A DNA stretch of 12,482 bases, taken from NCBI GenBank assembly GCA_026770615.1, contig MU631521.1:20120-32601 (forward strand). The letters run 5' to 3'. Both the position numbers and the translations under genes were made by a program. Positions 1 through 6,719 of the stretch are shown here, piece by piece. The notes beneath the pieces were generated by a model. That model ran no database searches and was not told the origin of the DNA. It saw nothing but the letters and a program-made list of their open reading frames with translations. Positions within the stretch are counted from its first letter, which is position 1, and each line of letters opens with the position of its first letter. This stretch comes from Pavlovales sp. CCMP2436. Lineage: Eukaryota; Haptophyta; Pavlovophyceae; Pavlovales.

Positions 1-77
1 ACGACGGCAACCCCGACGAGTGGGCTGAGGGCGCGTACCACCTCCGCAGGGAGACACGGTTTGGGTTCGGCGCCTAA
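1..77 (+). CDS. 3' end of an unidentified gene, cut by the window edge
   Basis: Reading from base 3, an open frame of 24 codons runs to a TAA at 75-77 and encodes a C-terminus containing DEWAEGAYHLRRETRFGFGA. Nearly every codon ends in G or C (gac ggc aac ccc gac gag tgg), which is the codon habit of the better coding stretches in this window such as the PUS1-like exon. The start lies outside the window. I do not recognise the tail, and 24 residues are too few to assign a family. The stop is followed at once by a short tandem repeat, so the 3' untranslated region starts there. A chance open frame in GC-rich DNA is possible. Confidence 0.4.
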   Translation, partial: DGNPDEWAEGAYHLRRETRFGFGA

Positions 78-79
78 GT

Positions 80-115
80 ATGCCGCCTGGGTGACTACAT
101 GCCGCCTGGGTGACT
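80..115. repeat. Two-copy 19-bp tandem repeat
   Basis: The 17-mer atgccgcctgggtgact occurs at 80-96 and again at 99-115, a period of 19 bp. It lies two bases past the stop codon of the upstream gene end. No function is evident. Confidence 0.8.
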
Positions 116-779
116 GAACGTCGTCGCGCCTACACGCTCGGAGTCGACCACTTCTGAGACAGATTGTCTGCAACCCACTGCCTGCTGCCCTTTTCTATAG
201 TAAGTTAGTCGTAGTTTAAGAAAAACACTCAGATCCAGGTATCCACCCCGAGCACACGGATACTGTTCCCACCGCTGATCAGTTCAGACACACGACGATC
301 GACAACTGACGACTCTCGACTGGCGCGCTGACCGACCTCCACTGTTCTCCCTCGCGTCGTCTGAAAATGCAGCACCCGCCCGTGGTGAACAAATCGTTGA
401 GCACGTAGTCCCCGCCTGGCAGCGGGGCCCTACTTGGACAGCGGGGAGAATCGGGTCCGTCGTACGTCCGTCGCGGTGCTGCATACCGCCCCTGCGGCGC
501 CCCGAAGATCCCTCGGTAGGCTGAATTCCCCGCTCTACAGCTGAGTCCGCAGCCCGCCTGAGACGAGGAACAGCGGGGGCAGTGCCAAGTGCCCCTCTTC
601 CGCGTTCTCGCAACGCGGCGTTACGCCTGCAGCGGAGCTACCGCGCCTCACGGCGCGGCCTGCTCCAGCTAGCGTTTCGATCCGCCTTTCGATCCGCCGA
701 CGAAGCATCGTGCAGCCATCGCTTCGATTGCGTCCGAGAGCGATTCGTCGATATCCTCCTCCATCGCCGAGTCCTCGTC
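116..779. other. GC-rich stretch with no convincing gene
   Basis: Open frames exist on both strands (for example 284-613 minus, and the left part of 582-1280 plus), but their translations are low-complexity Arg/Ser/Ala-rich and match nothing I recognise. Part of 660-780 may be the decayed 3' continuation of the Sel1 pseudogene on the minus strand; its third frame stays open to about 664 without recognisable repeats. No RNA gene, terminator or promoter can be supported. Confidence 0.5.
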
Positions 780-1241
780 CGAGCCGGACGGCAGCTCCAT
801 AGTACCGAACCGCCTCATTGTCGTCTCAAGGCACCCCCCAGCCGAGAGATAACATTGCGCGTAGCTGTGCTGCGCCCCAGAATGCCCCTGGTCGGTCGCG
901 AGGCGGTAGTACTGGGCAGCCTTGACGTCGTCTTCAGGAGTGCCCTGGCCAAACTAGTAGCACTGCCCGAGACAAGTCTGCGCCCCATCGTGCCCCTTGT
1001 CGGCCGCAAGGTGGAACAGCCGCACAGCTTCGCCAAAGTCTTAAGGCACGCCTTCGCCCACGTGGGAGTGCAACCCAGCGGCGAACAAGTCCTCAGCGCT
1101 ACGCCCGGCGTCGCCGCACCGCATGGCAGCTGCGTGCGATCGCGGCGGGATGATGACGTCCGCGTGTTTGCACACGAAACTGACGAAAGAGACAGCAAGG
1201 CCATGCAGCGCCTTGAAGAGGATCAGTGCGACGCCCAGCAT
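780..1241 (-). pseudogene. Sel1-like repeat protein, decayed
   Basis: On the minus strand one frame from an ATG at 1241-1239 has a hydrophobic N-terminus (MLGVALILFKALHGLAVSFV, possibly a signal or anchor), then Sel1-type helical repeats: HVGEGVP, DFGEAVRLFHLAADKGHDGA, then FGQGTPEDDVKAAQYYRLAT, then DQGHSGAQHSYAQCYLSAGG. These fit the Sel1 pattern of G-x-G-V/T-P-x-D, A-x-x-[WYL][YF], AA-x-x-G-x-x-A at about 36-residue spacing. Sel1 repeats are TPR-like scaffolds for protein interaction. The frame has a TAA at 1043-1041 (after GVP) and a TAG at 956-954. A shift at a six-C run (834-839) is needed to read a third repeat, which begins GVP, hits a TGA at 828-826, and continues DDNEAVRYYGAA. The protein therefore cannot be made from this copy by standard decoding. 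The plus-strand frame 582-1280 across it is a shadow. Confidence 0.75.
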
Positions 1242-1445
1242 ATTGTACGCGAGTCGGTAGGCGGGAGAACACTAAAGTAAATCAACCGTACCAGCGACGA
1301 GGCCATGCGTTAATTCGCTTGTCTACCAAACCTCTTTAATTTATACGCATGTGAACATCGCTGATAATCGGAAATTTTAGTTACTTTCAGTATGCCGAAC
1401 AAATTATGAAGTTAATATATCTAAACTATGAACGAATAATATAAT

Positions 1446-1590
1446 ATGGTATAAAATTAGAATGACGTGCGCTGTGTGCGCAGCTCGCCGAACCAGCCCC
1501 TTTTCACGGGGGCGGCTGCTTTCTCCTTCCCCCGGCCACGATTCCCAACAAAGGGTCTCTAGCCGGCCGGACAGGGTGACTCAATAATCC
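1446..1590 (+). repeat. Left arm of 145-bp inverted repeat
   Basis: This segment is the reverse complement of 7723-7867 with no gaps and about six mismatches in 145 bases by eye (about 96%). The outer edge starts atggtataa and the inner edge ends caataatcc. Outside these limits the flanks differ, apart from weak similarity just inside. A 41-codon frame (ATG 1462-1464 to TAA 1585-1587) is open here and also in the other arm. The arms could be terminal inverted repeats of a large element or two oppositely oriented copies of a dispersed repeat. No transposase is visible between them, so the first reading is unproven. Confidence 0.93.
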
Positions 1591-1724
1591 TCCTCGTAAC
1601 TGAATTACCTTTCTTTTCTCAACAAACTATACATCATTAGGTCTGTTGGTAGTGTGTGCAAGCTTGGGTAGGAGCCTGCGGCCCGTGGCTGGTTCACGGA
1701 TTTTTGATCAGTATCACAAGCAAG

Positions 1725-1934
1725 AAAAGCTGAAATATGGACGGCGAGGATGTGGGTGTGTTAAAAAAGTAGTTTATGATCCAAGTAGGAATTTTGCTGT
1801 TTAAAGTGATTGTGCTATTTTTGAACTGATTGTGCCATTTTTGAACTGAGTGTGCTATTTTTAAGAATCCAGTTTGTGATCCAAATCAAGATACAAAAAA
1901 GAAGCTGAAAAATGGACGGCGGGGAGGTGGGAAC
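1725..1934. repeat. Degenerate direct duplication, roughly 170-bp spacing
   Basis: The phrase aagctgaaatatggacggcg near 1727 recurs as aagctgaaaaatggacggcg near 1902. The phrase agttt[ag]tgatcc recurs near 1771, 1871 and 1933. This suggests an old tandem duplication of an AT-rich non-coding unit. Confidence 0.6.
1809..1868. repeat. Three 20-bp tandem units
   Basis: Three consecutive 20-mers follow the pattern attgtgctatttttgaactg (1809-1828, 1829-1848, 1849-1868), the third diverging after the T run. A fourth related phrase (ttatttttgaactgagtg) lies near 2187. No coding potential is seen. Confidence 0.8.
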
Positions 1935-2011
1935 CAGTTTGTGATCCGAATCTAGATTATGCAAATCGTAGCAAACTGGTTGGTGTTTACTTATGGATCT
2001 ACCTATGGATC

Positions 2012-2083
2012 TATATATATATATAGCGGCTCAGCATAGTTCAACAGGTGTTGTTCACTCACTGACTTGGTTGACGTCAGACG
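2012..2083 (-). repeat. (TA)n-tailed dispersed module, copy 1
   Basis: A (TA)n run (2012-2024) adjoins agcggctcagcatagttcaa (2025-2044), then caggtgttgttcactcactg, then a GACGTCAG-containing end. The same module occurs at 11308-11363 in the same orientation and at 9282-9319 in the opposite one. Read on the minus strand it ends in a (TA)n tail, as expected of a SINE or truncated LINE 3' end; that assignment is inference. Confidence 0.75.
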
Positions 2084-2118
2084 TTTGTCCTGGCAGTAGG
2101 GATGGTGGTGGTAGAGGT

Positions 2119-2155
2119 GAGGTTGGTGGCGAACACGTAGCAATTGCCACAGGCT
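2119..2155 (+). repeat. 37-bp direct repeat, copy 1
   Basis: Starts gaggttggtggcgaacacg and matches 7671-7707 in direct orientation with about four mismatches and no gaps. The second copy lies 15 bp inside the right arm of the long inverted repeat. No coding content is evident. Confidence 0.75.
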
Positions 2156-2370
2156 TGATCTAGTCTGGTGTTTCTAATAATTGAGGTTATTTTTGAACTG
2201 AGTGTTTCAAAACTGGATTGATTTTTACCTATTGATCTCAGTTTGGGAGTCCGTATGTAAGTTTAGGAATTTTTGGTACCGCGGGAGCCGGGGGCTGGGG
2301 GCCGCCGCCGCGAATTAAAGGCCTCTCAGCTTCTGTACCAGAAAAACTTTGTTTTCATAGGTTCACCAGG

Positions 2371-2393
2371 ATATCTCTCGCTCAGAGAGATAT
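2371..2393. repeat. Small inverted repeat, 9-bp arms, 5-nt loop
   Basis: atatctctc and gagagatat flank gctca. It is perfect but short, and could occur by chance in 12 kb. Confidence 0.6.
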
Positions 2394-2709
2394 GCGAATG
2401 ATTTGATATTGATTGATTGGGTTGATATCCGAATTAGTGACACGATTCCGCACCTGGGAGGGGGAAAGCTGTGGCCGGGACGAAGAAATAGACATTGTTC
2501 GCCCCTTTGCGCCAAGTGTCGAAGCTGTGGTCGTCAAATAGAGCCCTCCTGGTGGTTGGAGCCCACCTCGTGTACCTCTGGGGTCGATGACATGCTAAAG
2601 GTAACTAACATTATCGATATCCAGCGTTTCTACTCTATGCGACATATAAGTAAGGGATGGCTCCCGTTAAGGGGCACATCTGTGGAGGAGTTAGAAGTTG
2701 CAGATTTGC

Positions 2710-2730
2710 GAATGGGGCGGCGCCCCATTC
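2710..2730. repeat. 21-bp near-palindrome with a single central base
   Basis: gaatggggcg and cgccccattc flank one g. A dyad this compact could be a protein-binding site, but there is no supporting context. Confidence 0.6.
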
Positions 2731-2961
2731 ACGTGGTGAGTGGACCTCGGGCGATCGCGAGCACCAATCACTATGAGTTCTCATGAGTTCTACGACGTGC
2801 GGTTCTTTGACGAGTACAAGCGAGCGCGTACATAAAATCTAGGGTCGGGCTGCGGCGTTGATTTTTATTCTTCCGGAAAAACTTCGACTTTTTATTAGAC
2901 CCGTTTCTAAATCAGTTGCCGGGATTTATATGAATTCCCGACAATTATATGAATTAAGTTA

Positions 2962-2992
2962 GTTTCCCGGTCACAGCATGGGACCGGGAAAC
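2962..2992. repeat. Inverted repeat, 11-bp arms, 9-nt loop
   Basis: gtttcccggtc pairs perfectly with gaccgggaaac around acagcatgg. Confidence 0.7.
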
Positions 2993-3003
2993 AGAGGCGA
3001 GTG

Positions 3004-3042
3004 AAGTTCCGCACGTGGGAGCCCAGGCCGGGTGCGGAACTT
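3004..3042. repeat. Inverted repeat, 11-bp arms, 17-nt loop
   Basis: aagttccgcac (3004-3014) pairs perfectly with gtgcggaactt (3032-3042). It starts 12 bases after the preceding hairpin ends, so the two form a pair. Confidence 0.65.
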
Positions 3043-3393
3043 GATCCTCGATCGGACCAGTGGATCGTGAGATCGAGCTACAATAGCTCCAGCGCAGGAA
3101 GCGCGCGCGCAGCGTCAGCACGCGTAGCTTCTGCACGCGCAGCCGGCTGGGCGGCACGAGATGCATCTCCGCCACCACAGCCACGCATGCGCGTGGAGGA
3201 GTCTAGCGAGGCCAATGCACAGGCCTGCTGCATGCGCACACGCAAGCTCGAGTTGCTCTCCCGTCTCCGTATGCACGCTCGCTCACCTTGCCGACCGATT
3301 CCTTCGCTTCCGCGCGGGACAACAGGCGCGCGCGGTGCAGCGCGTGGCCTGTCGACGCGCTAGCGGGCTTCAACCCGCGATGCGGCTGGGCCC

Positions 3394-3654
3394 ATGGGGC
3401 TCGCCAAGCATCTGAGCGTGTGTGTCACGGTGGCAAGGGTGGGCTTCGTTCCGTACCAGGAGACTACCGCGGAGCACGCATTGCTGGCCAACACTGCGGC
3501 CAACTTTGGCAATATTTGTATCAGGGCGCTGGCGTGCAGGCACGCGCACGTGCCCGCCGGCGCCACCGCCGCTACCCGTCGCCTTCTTCGTGCTCCCCCC
3601 GCACATCCGGCCAGCAACTCGGTGACATGTCGGAAAATCAGCAACTGTAATTGA
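3394..3654 (+). CDS. Possible 86-residue ORF, family unknown
   Basis: From ATG 3394 the frame runs to TGA 3652-3654. The first 60 codons are moderately GC3-biased and encode a mixed-composition stretch (for example GLAKHLSVCVTVARVGFVPY, then ETTAEHALLANTAANFG); the rest is Pro/Ala/Arg-rich. A minus-strand frame in exact codon register (3644-3360) is also open and equally protein-like, so the strand is undecided. No motif or family is recognised. It is followed by an AT-rich stretch with a TATATATA run, consistent with either a 3' end or nothing. Low confidence. Confidence 0.2.
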   Translation: MGLAKHLSVCVTVARVGFVPYQETTAEHALLANTAANFGNICIRALACRHAHVPAGATAATRRLLRAPPAHPASNSVTCRKISNCN

Positions 3655-3710
3655 AATAGGTCATTACTTATACAATCGAAGATACTGTTTGTGTTATAAA
3701 CGTATATATA

Positions 3711-3747
3711 TCGCTAAGGCGAGTAAGCTAACATATCATTGGGATGA
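3711..3747 (+). repeat. 37-bp direct repeat flanking duplication copy A, left
   Basis: Starts tcgctaaggcgagtaagc and ends atatcattgggatga. It matches 4630-4666 in the same orientation with three mismatches and no gaps. Together the two bracket 3748-4629, which contains segmental copy A. The right repeat ends where the minisatellite begins. Confidence 0.85.
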
Positions 3748-3931
3748 AGTCGTCGACCAGAGCCCGGCTCAGGCTGCACGGCGCGGGCAGCTGCTGCCGA
3801 CTCGAGTCGACGCGGCGTCGTAAAGAAGATCTCGTAAAGAAGAGATCAACAGTCTGAATTCTCTGGGCGACAACAGTAGGAGGAGCCCAATAGTTGAGGC
3901 GTAGTTGAGGCGGCTATGGGGATGGTGGTGG
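3748..3931. other. Spacer with two short tandem duplications
   Basis: It contains tcgtaaagaaga twice around 3818-3846 and tagttgaggcg twice around 3891-3913. No gene is seen. Confidence 0.5.
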
Positions 3932-3977
3932 GTGAAGAGCGACGAGTTCTTTCGCCACGGCGAGCGAGAGCGAGCTT

Positions 3978-4178
3978 ATGGCGAACGACGAGTACTTTGC
4001 GCGACGGCTAGCGACGAGCGGCTGCGCGGCGAGCTCGCTTGCCGAGCGAAGCGCGGCTAGGCGGCGAATAGTGCGAATCGTCGCGGGAGAGCGACTGAAG
4101 AGCGACGAGCTCCTGCGAAAGCGGCTGCGAGCGTTGACGAACGAACTCGACGTTGTTGACGAAATCTTGCAAGGCTAA
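3978..4178 (+). CDS. 66-residue ORF inside duplication copy A
   Basis: ATG 3978 to TAA 4176-4178 encodes a highly charged protein (Arg, Glu, Asp, Leu, Ala; beginning MANDEYFARR, ending LTNELDVVDEILQG) with amphipathic-helix character. No family is recognised. The counterpart in copy B (from ATG 8634) gains an 18-bp insertion that brings an in-frame TAG at 8781-8783, so it would stop after 49 codons, although the same frame is otherwise preserved to the matching TAA at 8850-8852. That disruption argues against strong selection on the protein. An overlapping frame through the same DNA in copy B (8522-8716) also reads protein-like. It may be the remnant of a coding exon rather than a gene. Confidence 0.25.
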   Translation: MANDEYFARRLATSGCAASSLAERSAARRRIVRIVAGERLKSDELLRKRLRALTNELDVVDEILQG

Positions 4179-4213
4179 ACGATTAATGGAACAATAAAAG
4201 TGCTTGTTCCATT

Positions 4214-4410
4214 CGACGGCGACGGAGACGGAGTGTGGCTTTGGACGAGAACGTGGGCGCGTTCAACAACTCAAAGGATGTTTTTTTTGTCAGTGGTGGG
4301 CCTTCAGCTTGCGCTGAAGGTACCTGCTTGCACGGCGGATTCACTCGCGAGAGTGACGTCTTTATGAACCGACGGCGTTGAGAGACGTAGGCGGAATAAA
4401 TTATAATATT
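4214..4410 (+). mobile_element. 197-bp SINE-like insertion with empty-site partner
   Basis: These bases interrupt copy A between ttccatt and aatcgatg; copy B has the uninterrupted site at 8881-8895. The trinucleotide ATT flanks the insert on both sides (4211-4213, 4408-4410), consistent with a 3-bp target duplication or with ambiguity in an AT-rich tail. Features: a T8 run at 4281-4288, an 8-bp stem with 4-nt loop at 4301-4320, an AATAAA at 4395-4400 and an AT-rich end (ttataatatt). A diverged relative lies at 9956-10107 in the same orientation, sharing the AATAAA and ending in (TA)n. No terminal inverted repeats are visible, which favours a short retroposon over a MITE. No convincing Pol III A and B boxes were found, so the class is uncertain. 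Confidence 0.7.
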
Positions 4411-4425
4411 AATCGATGTAGCCTT

Positions 4426-4498
4426 CCGGACTTTCTGATGCAACTGTGCAGCAGAAGAGGAATTCTTTGTCGAAGGAATTCATCTTGGCGACGCCCAG
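4426..4498 (+). repeat. Leader block, copy 1 of 3
   Basis: ccggactttctgatgcaact through gcgacgcccag recurs at 8901-8975 (near identical) and at 8511-8587 (with an extra actg and a few substitutions). Because the third copy directly precedes copy B, the duplicated unit was itself internally repeated. Confidence 0.85.
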
Positions 4499-4629
4499 TG
4501 TGGCTGCCGTCGTCCGGTAGTCGCCGACCCATCGGAATGGCGCGGCGACCGAGCGCGTGCATGTGGGAATGACCTAACGTCTCCTCACCATCGACATATT
4601 CAGTTATTGCTGCGCAGTAACAACACATG

Positions 4630-4666
4630 TCGCTAAGGCGACTAAACTAAAATATCATTGGGATGA
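4630..4666 (+). repeat. 37-bp direct repeat flanking duplication copy A, right
   Basis: Matches 3711-3747 (34 of 37 by eye). The minisatellite begins immediately after it. Confidence 0.85.
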
Positions 4667-5410
4667 GCATTGCGGCAGTGGGCGCGAAGCCCGGCGGCGA
4701 GCGCAGCCGTGAGCCCACCGGCGAGCAGAGCGCGAGGCCCGGCTGAGAGCAGTGCGCGAGAGGCCCGTCGGCTAGCGGAGCGCGAATCTTGTTGACCAGC
4801 GAGCGAAGCGCGGAGCCCAGCGGCGAGCGGAGCGCAAAGTCCACCGGCTAGCAAAGCGTGAACGCGTAGCACAGCTGTGAGCGTTGGCGAGGCCCGGCGG
4901 CGAGCGGTGCGCGAGCCCTGTCAAGCGGAGCGCGTAGCCTCTGCGAGCGGTGCGCGTTGCCCGGCGGCGCACGGAGCGCGTAGCTCAGCGGCGAGTGAGG
5001 CCCGGCAGTGAGCGAAGCCTGTAGCTCATCGGCGAGCGGTGCGCGAGGCCCAGCGGCGAGCGGAGCGCGTAGGAATCGACGAGCGGTGCGCAAGGCCCGC
5101 CGGCGAGCTAAGCGCGTAGAAATCGGCGAGCGGTGCGCGTAGCTCAGCGGCGAGCGAGGCCCAGCGGCGAGCGGAGCGCGTAGCCCAGCGGTGAGCGAGG
5201 CCCGGCGGTGAGCGGAGCGCGTAGCCCGGCGGCGAGCGGTGCGCGTAGCCTAGCGGCGAGCGGAGCGCATAGCAATCGGCGAGCGGTGCGCATAGCAATC
5301 GGCGAGCGGTGCGCAAGTCCCGGCGGCGAGCGGTGCGCGAAGCCCGGCTGCGAGCGAAGCGCGAAGCGATGAGCGGAAGCGACCGGCGGCGATCGGCGGC
5401 AGACGGCAGT

Positions 5411-6710
5411 GAATATCTCGTCGGCGGCAAGCGCGTCAGCACCGAGTGCGTCAGCGGCGAGCGTGGCAGCGGCGAGCACATCAGTGGCGAGCAGCGCGAA
5501 GCCCAGGGGCGGATCGCGTAGCCCGGCGGCGAGCGGAGCGTATAGCCTGGCGGCGAGCTGAGCGCGCTAGTAGCCGGGAGCGGTACATGAAGCACTGGCC
5601 GCCAGCGGCAAGCGGTGCGCAAAGCCCGGCGGCGAGTAGCGCGCGAAGCCCGGCGGTGAGCGGAGCGCGAAGCCTGGCTGCGAGCGGAGTGCGAAGCGAT
5701 GAGCGGAAGCGACCGGCGGCGAGCGGCTGCAGACGGCAGTGAATTCAATGTCACGTCGGCAGCAAGCGCTTCAGCACCGAGTGCTACAGCGGCAAGCGTG
5801 GCAGCGGCGATCGCGTCAGCGGCGAGCAGCGCGATGCCCGGAGGTGGAGTGCGTACCCCGGCGGCGAGAGGAGCGCGAGCCCGTGAGCGGAGCTCGAAGC
5901 CCGGCGGCGAGCGGAGCGCATTGCCTGGCGGCGAGCTGAGCAGCTAGCCCGGGAGTGGAACGTGAAGCCAAGGCAGCCAGCGGCGAGCGGTGTGCAAAGC
6001 CCGGCGGCAAGTAGCGCGCGAAGCCCGGCGGTGGGCCGAGCGCGAAGTCTGCCGGCGGGCGGAGCGCGAAGCCCAACGGCGAGCAGCCTAGCGGTGAGCG
6101 GAGCGCGAACTCCGGCGGCGAGCGGAGCGCATAAGTCGGCGGCGAGCGGTGCGCGAGGCACGGCAGCGAGCGGAGCGCTTAGCAATGGGCGAGTGGAGCG
6201 CGAAGCCCAGCAGTGAGCGGAGCGCGAACCCCGGCGGCGAGCGGAGCACAGAGCTCGGCGGCGAGCGCGTCAGCACCGAGTGCGTCAGCGGCGAGCGTGG
6301 CATCGACGAGCGTGTCAGCGGCAAGCGCGACAGCGGCGAGCGCGTCAGCGTCGAGCGGCGCTAAGCCCGAGAGTGGAGCGCGTGAACATCACATCAGTGG
6401 CAAGCGTGTCAGCACCGAGTGCGACAGCGGTAAGCGTAGCAGCGGCGAGCACGTTCAGTGGCGAGCAGCGCGAAGCCCGGGGGCGGAGCGTGTAGCTCGA
6501 CGGCGAGAGGAGCGCGATGCGCGGGGGTAAAGCGCGTAGACCAGCGGCGAGCGGAGCGCATAGCTTGGCGGCGAGCTGAGCGCGTAGCCCGGTCCCTGGG
6601 AGTGGAACGTGAAGCCCAGGCAGCCAGCGGCGAGTGGTGTGCAAAGCCCGGCGGCAAGTAGCGCGCGAAGCCCGGCGGTGGGCGGAGCGCGAAGCCCAGC
6701 ACCGAGAGCG
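5411..6710. repeat. Higher-order repeat inside the minisatellite, three copies
   Basis: A gaat/gaac-led block followed by the gtcagcaccgagtgc phrase starts at about 5411, 5741 and 6384. A second anchor (gggag[ct]gg..a[ca][ga]tgaagc then cagcggc) lies at about 5576, 5951 and 6598. Spacing is about 330-375 bp for the first step and 640-650 bp for the second, the longer one enlarged by extra 24-bp units. Both unit types occur inside each block. Confidence 0.75.
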
Positions 6711-6719
6711 TAAGTGGAC

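Larger units (their letters stand above)
1591..2360. other. AT-rich spacer with degenerate repeats, no gene
   Basis: This stretch is T/A-rich and has stops in all frames. It holds the repeats listed separately (1725-1934, 1809-1868, 2012-2083, 2119-2155) and a G/C-rich knot around 2279-2312. No coding sequence or RNA gene is evident. The T-rich run before 2360 (gttttcatag) resembles a 3' splice acceptor for the open stretch that follows. Confidence 0.6.
2361..2835 (+). pseudogene. Unrecognised open stretch, possibly a broken exon
   Basis: A frame is open from 2361 (after a stop at 2358-2360 and a possible acceptor, gttttcatag) to a TGA at 2784-2786. It has no ATG until deep inside, so if coding it is an internal exon or a fragment. 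Visible are an acidic/hydrophobic beginning (ILIDWVDIRISDTIPHLGGG), a Cys pair pattern CAKCRSC, and a C-terminal half with alternating charged and hydrophobic residues. Near the end the 10-mer atgagttctc (2773-2782) is repeated as atgagttcta (2783-2792). That duplication shifts the frame; the other frame then reads HEFYDVRFFDEYKRART to a TAA at 2833-2835, which looks like the displaced C-terminus. I recognise no family, and codon bias is weak compared with nearby coding DNA, so it could be non-coding. Confidence 0.25.
2836..3393. other. No gene seen; two hairpins
   Basis: Several overlapping frames are open on both strands from 2954 to 3415 (for example 3001-3363 plus), all Arg/Ala/Ser-rich and mutually inconsistent, as expected of GC-rich non-coding DNA. 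Two clean inverted repeats are listed separately. The element tatatgaatt occurs at 2927 and 2947. Confidence 0.5.
3932..4626 (+). repeat. Segmental duplication copy A (with insertion)
   Basis: 3932-4213 matches 8588-8887, except for an 18-bp insertion in the second copy and about five substitutions. 4411-4626 matches 8888-9103 (216 bases each) with about two substitutions. The 197 bases 4214-4410 are absent from copy B. The high identity indicates a recent direct duplication, about 4.6 kb apart. The segment includes a 66-codon ORF and the left arm of a 15-bp hairpin whose right arm is split by the insertion. Confidence 0.95.

Noticed and set aside
582..1280. 232-codon plus-strand ORF
   Set aside because: It lies opposite the Sel1-repeat reading on the minus strand, which has a recognisable family pattern; the plus translation is Arg/Ser-rich with no pattern.
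4214..4410. tRNA-derived SINE with internal A and B boxes
   Set aside because: ggattcactcg is only loosely B-box-like and no A box stands at suitable spacing, so I left the class open.
5026..5754. 242-codon minus-strand ORF
   Set aside because: It consists of simple 8-residue repeats from the 24-bp satellite, with competing open frames.
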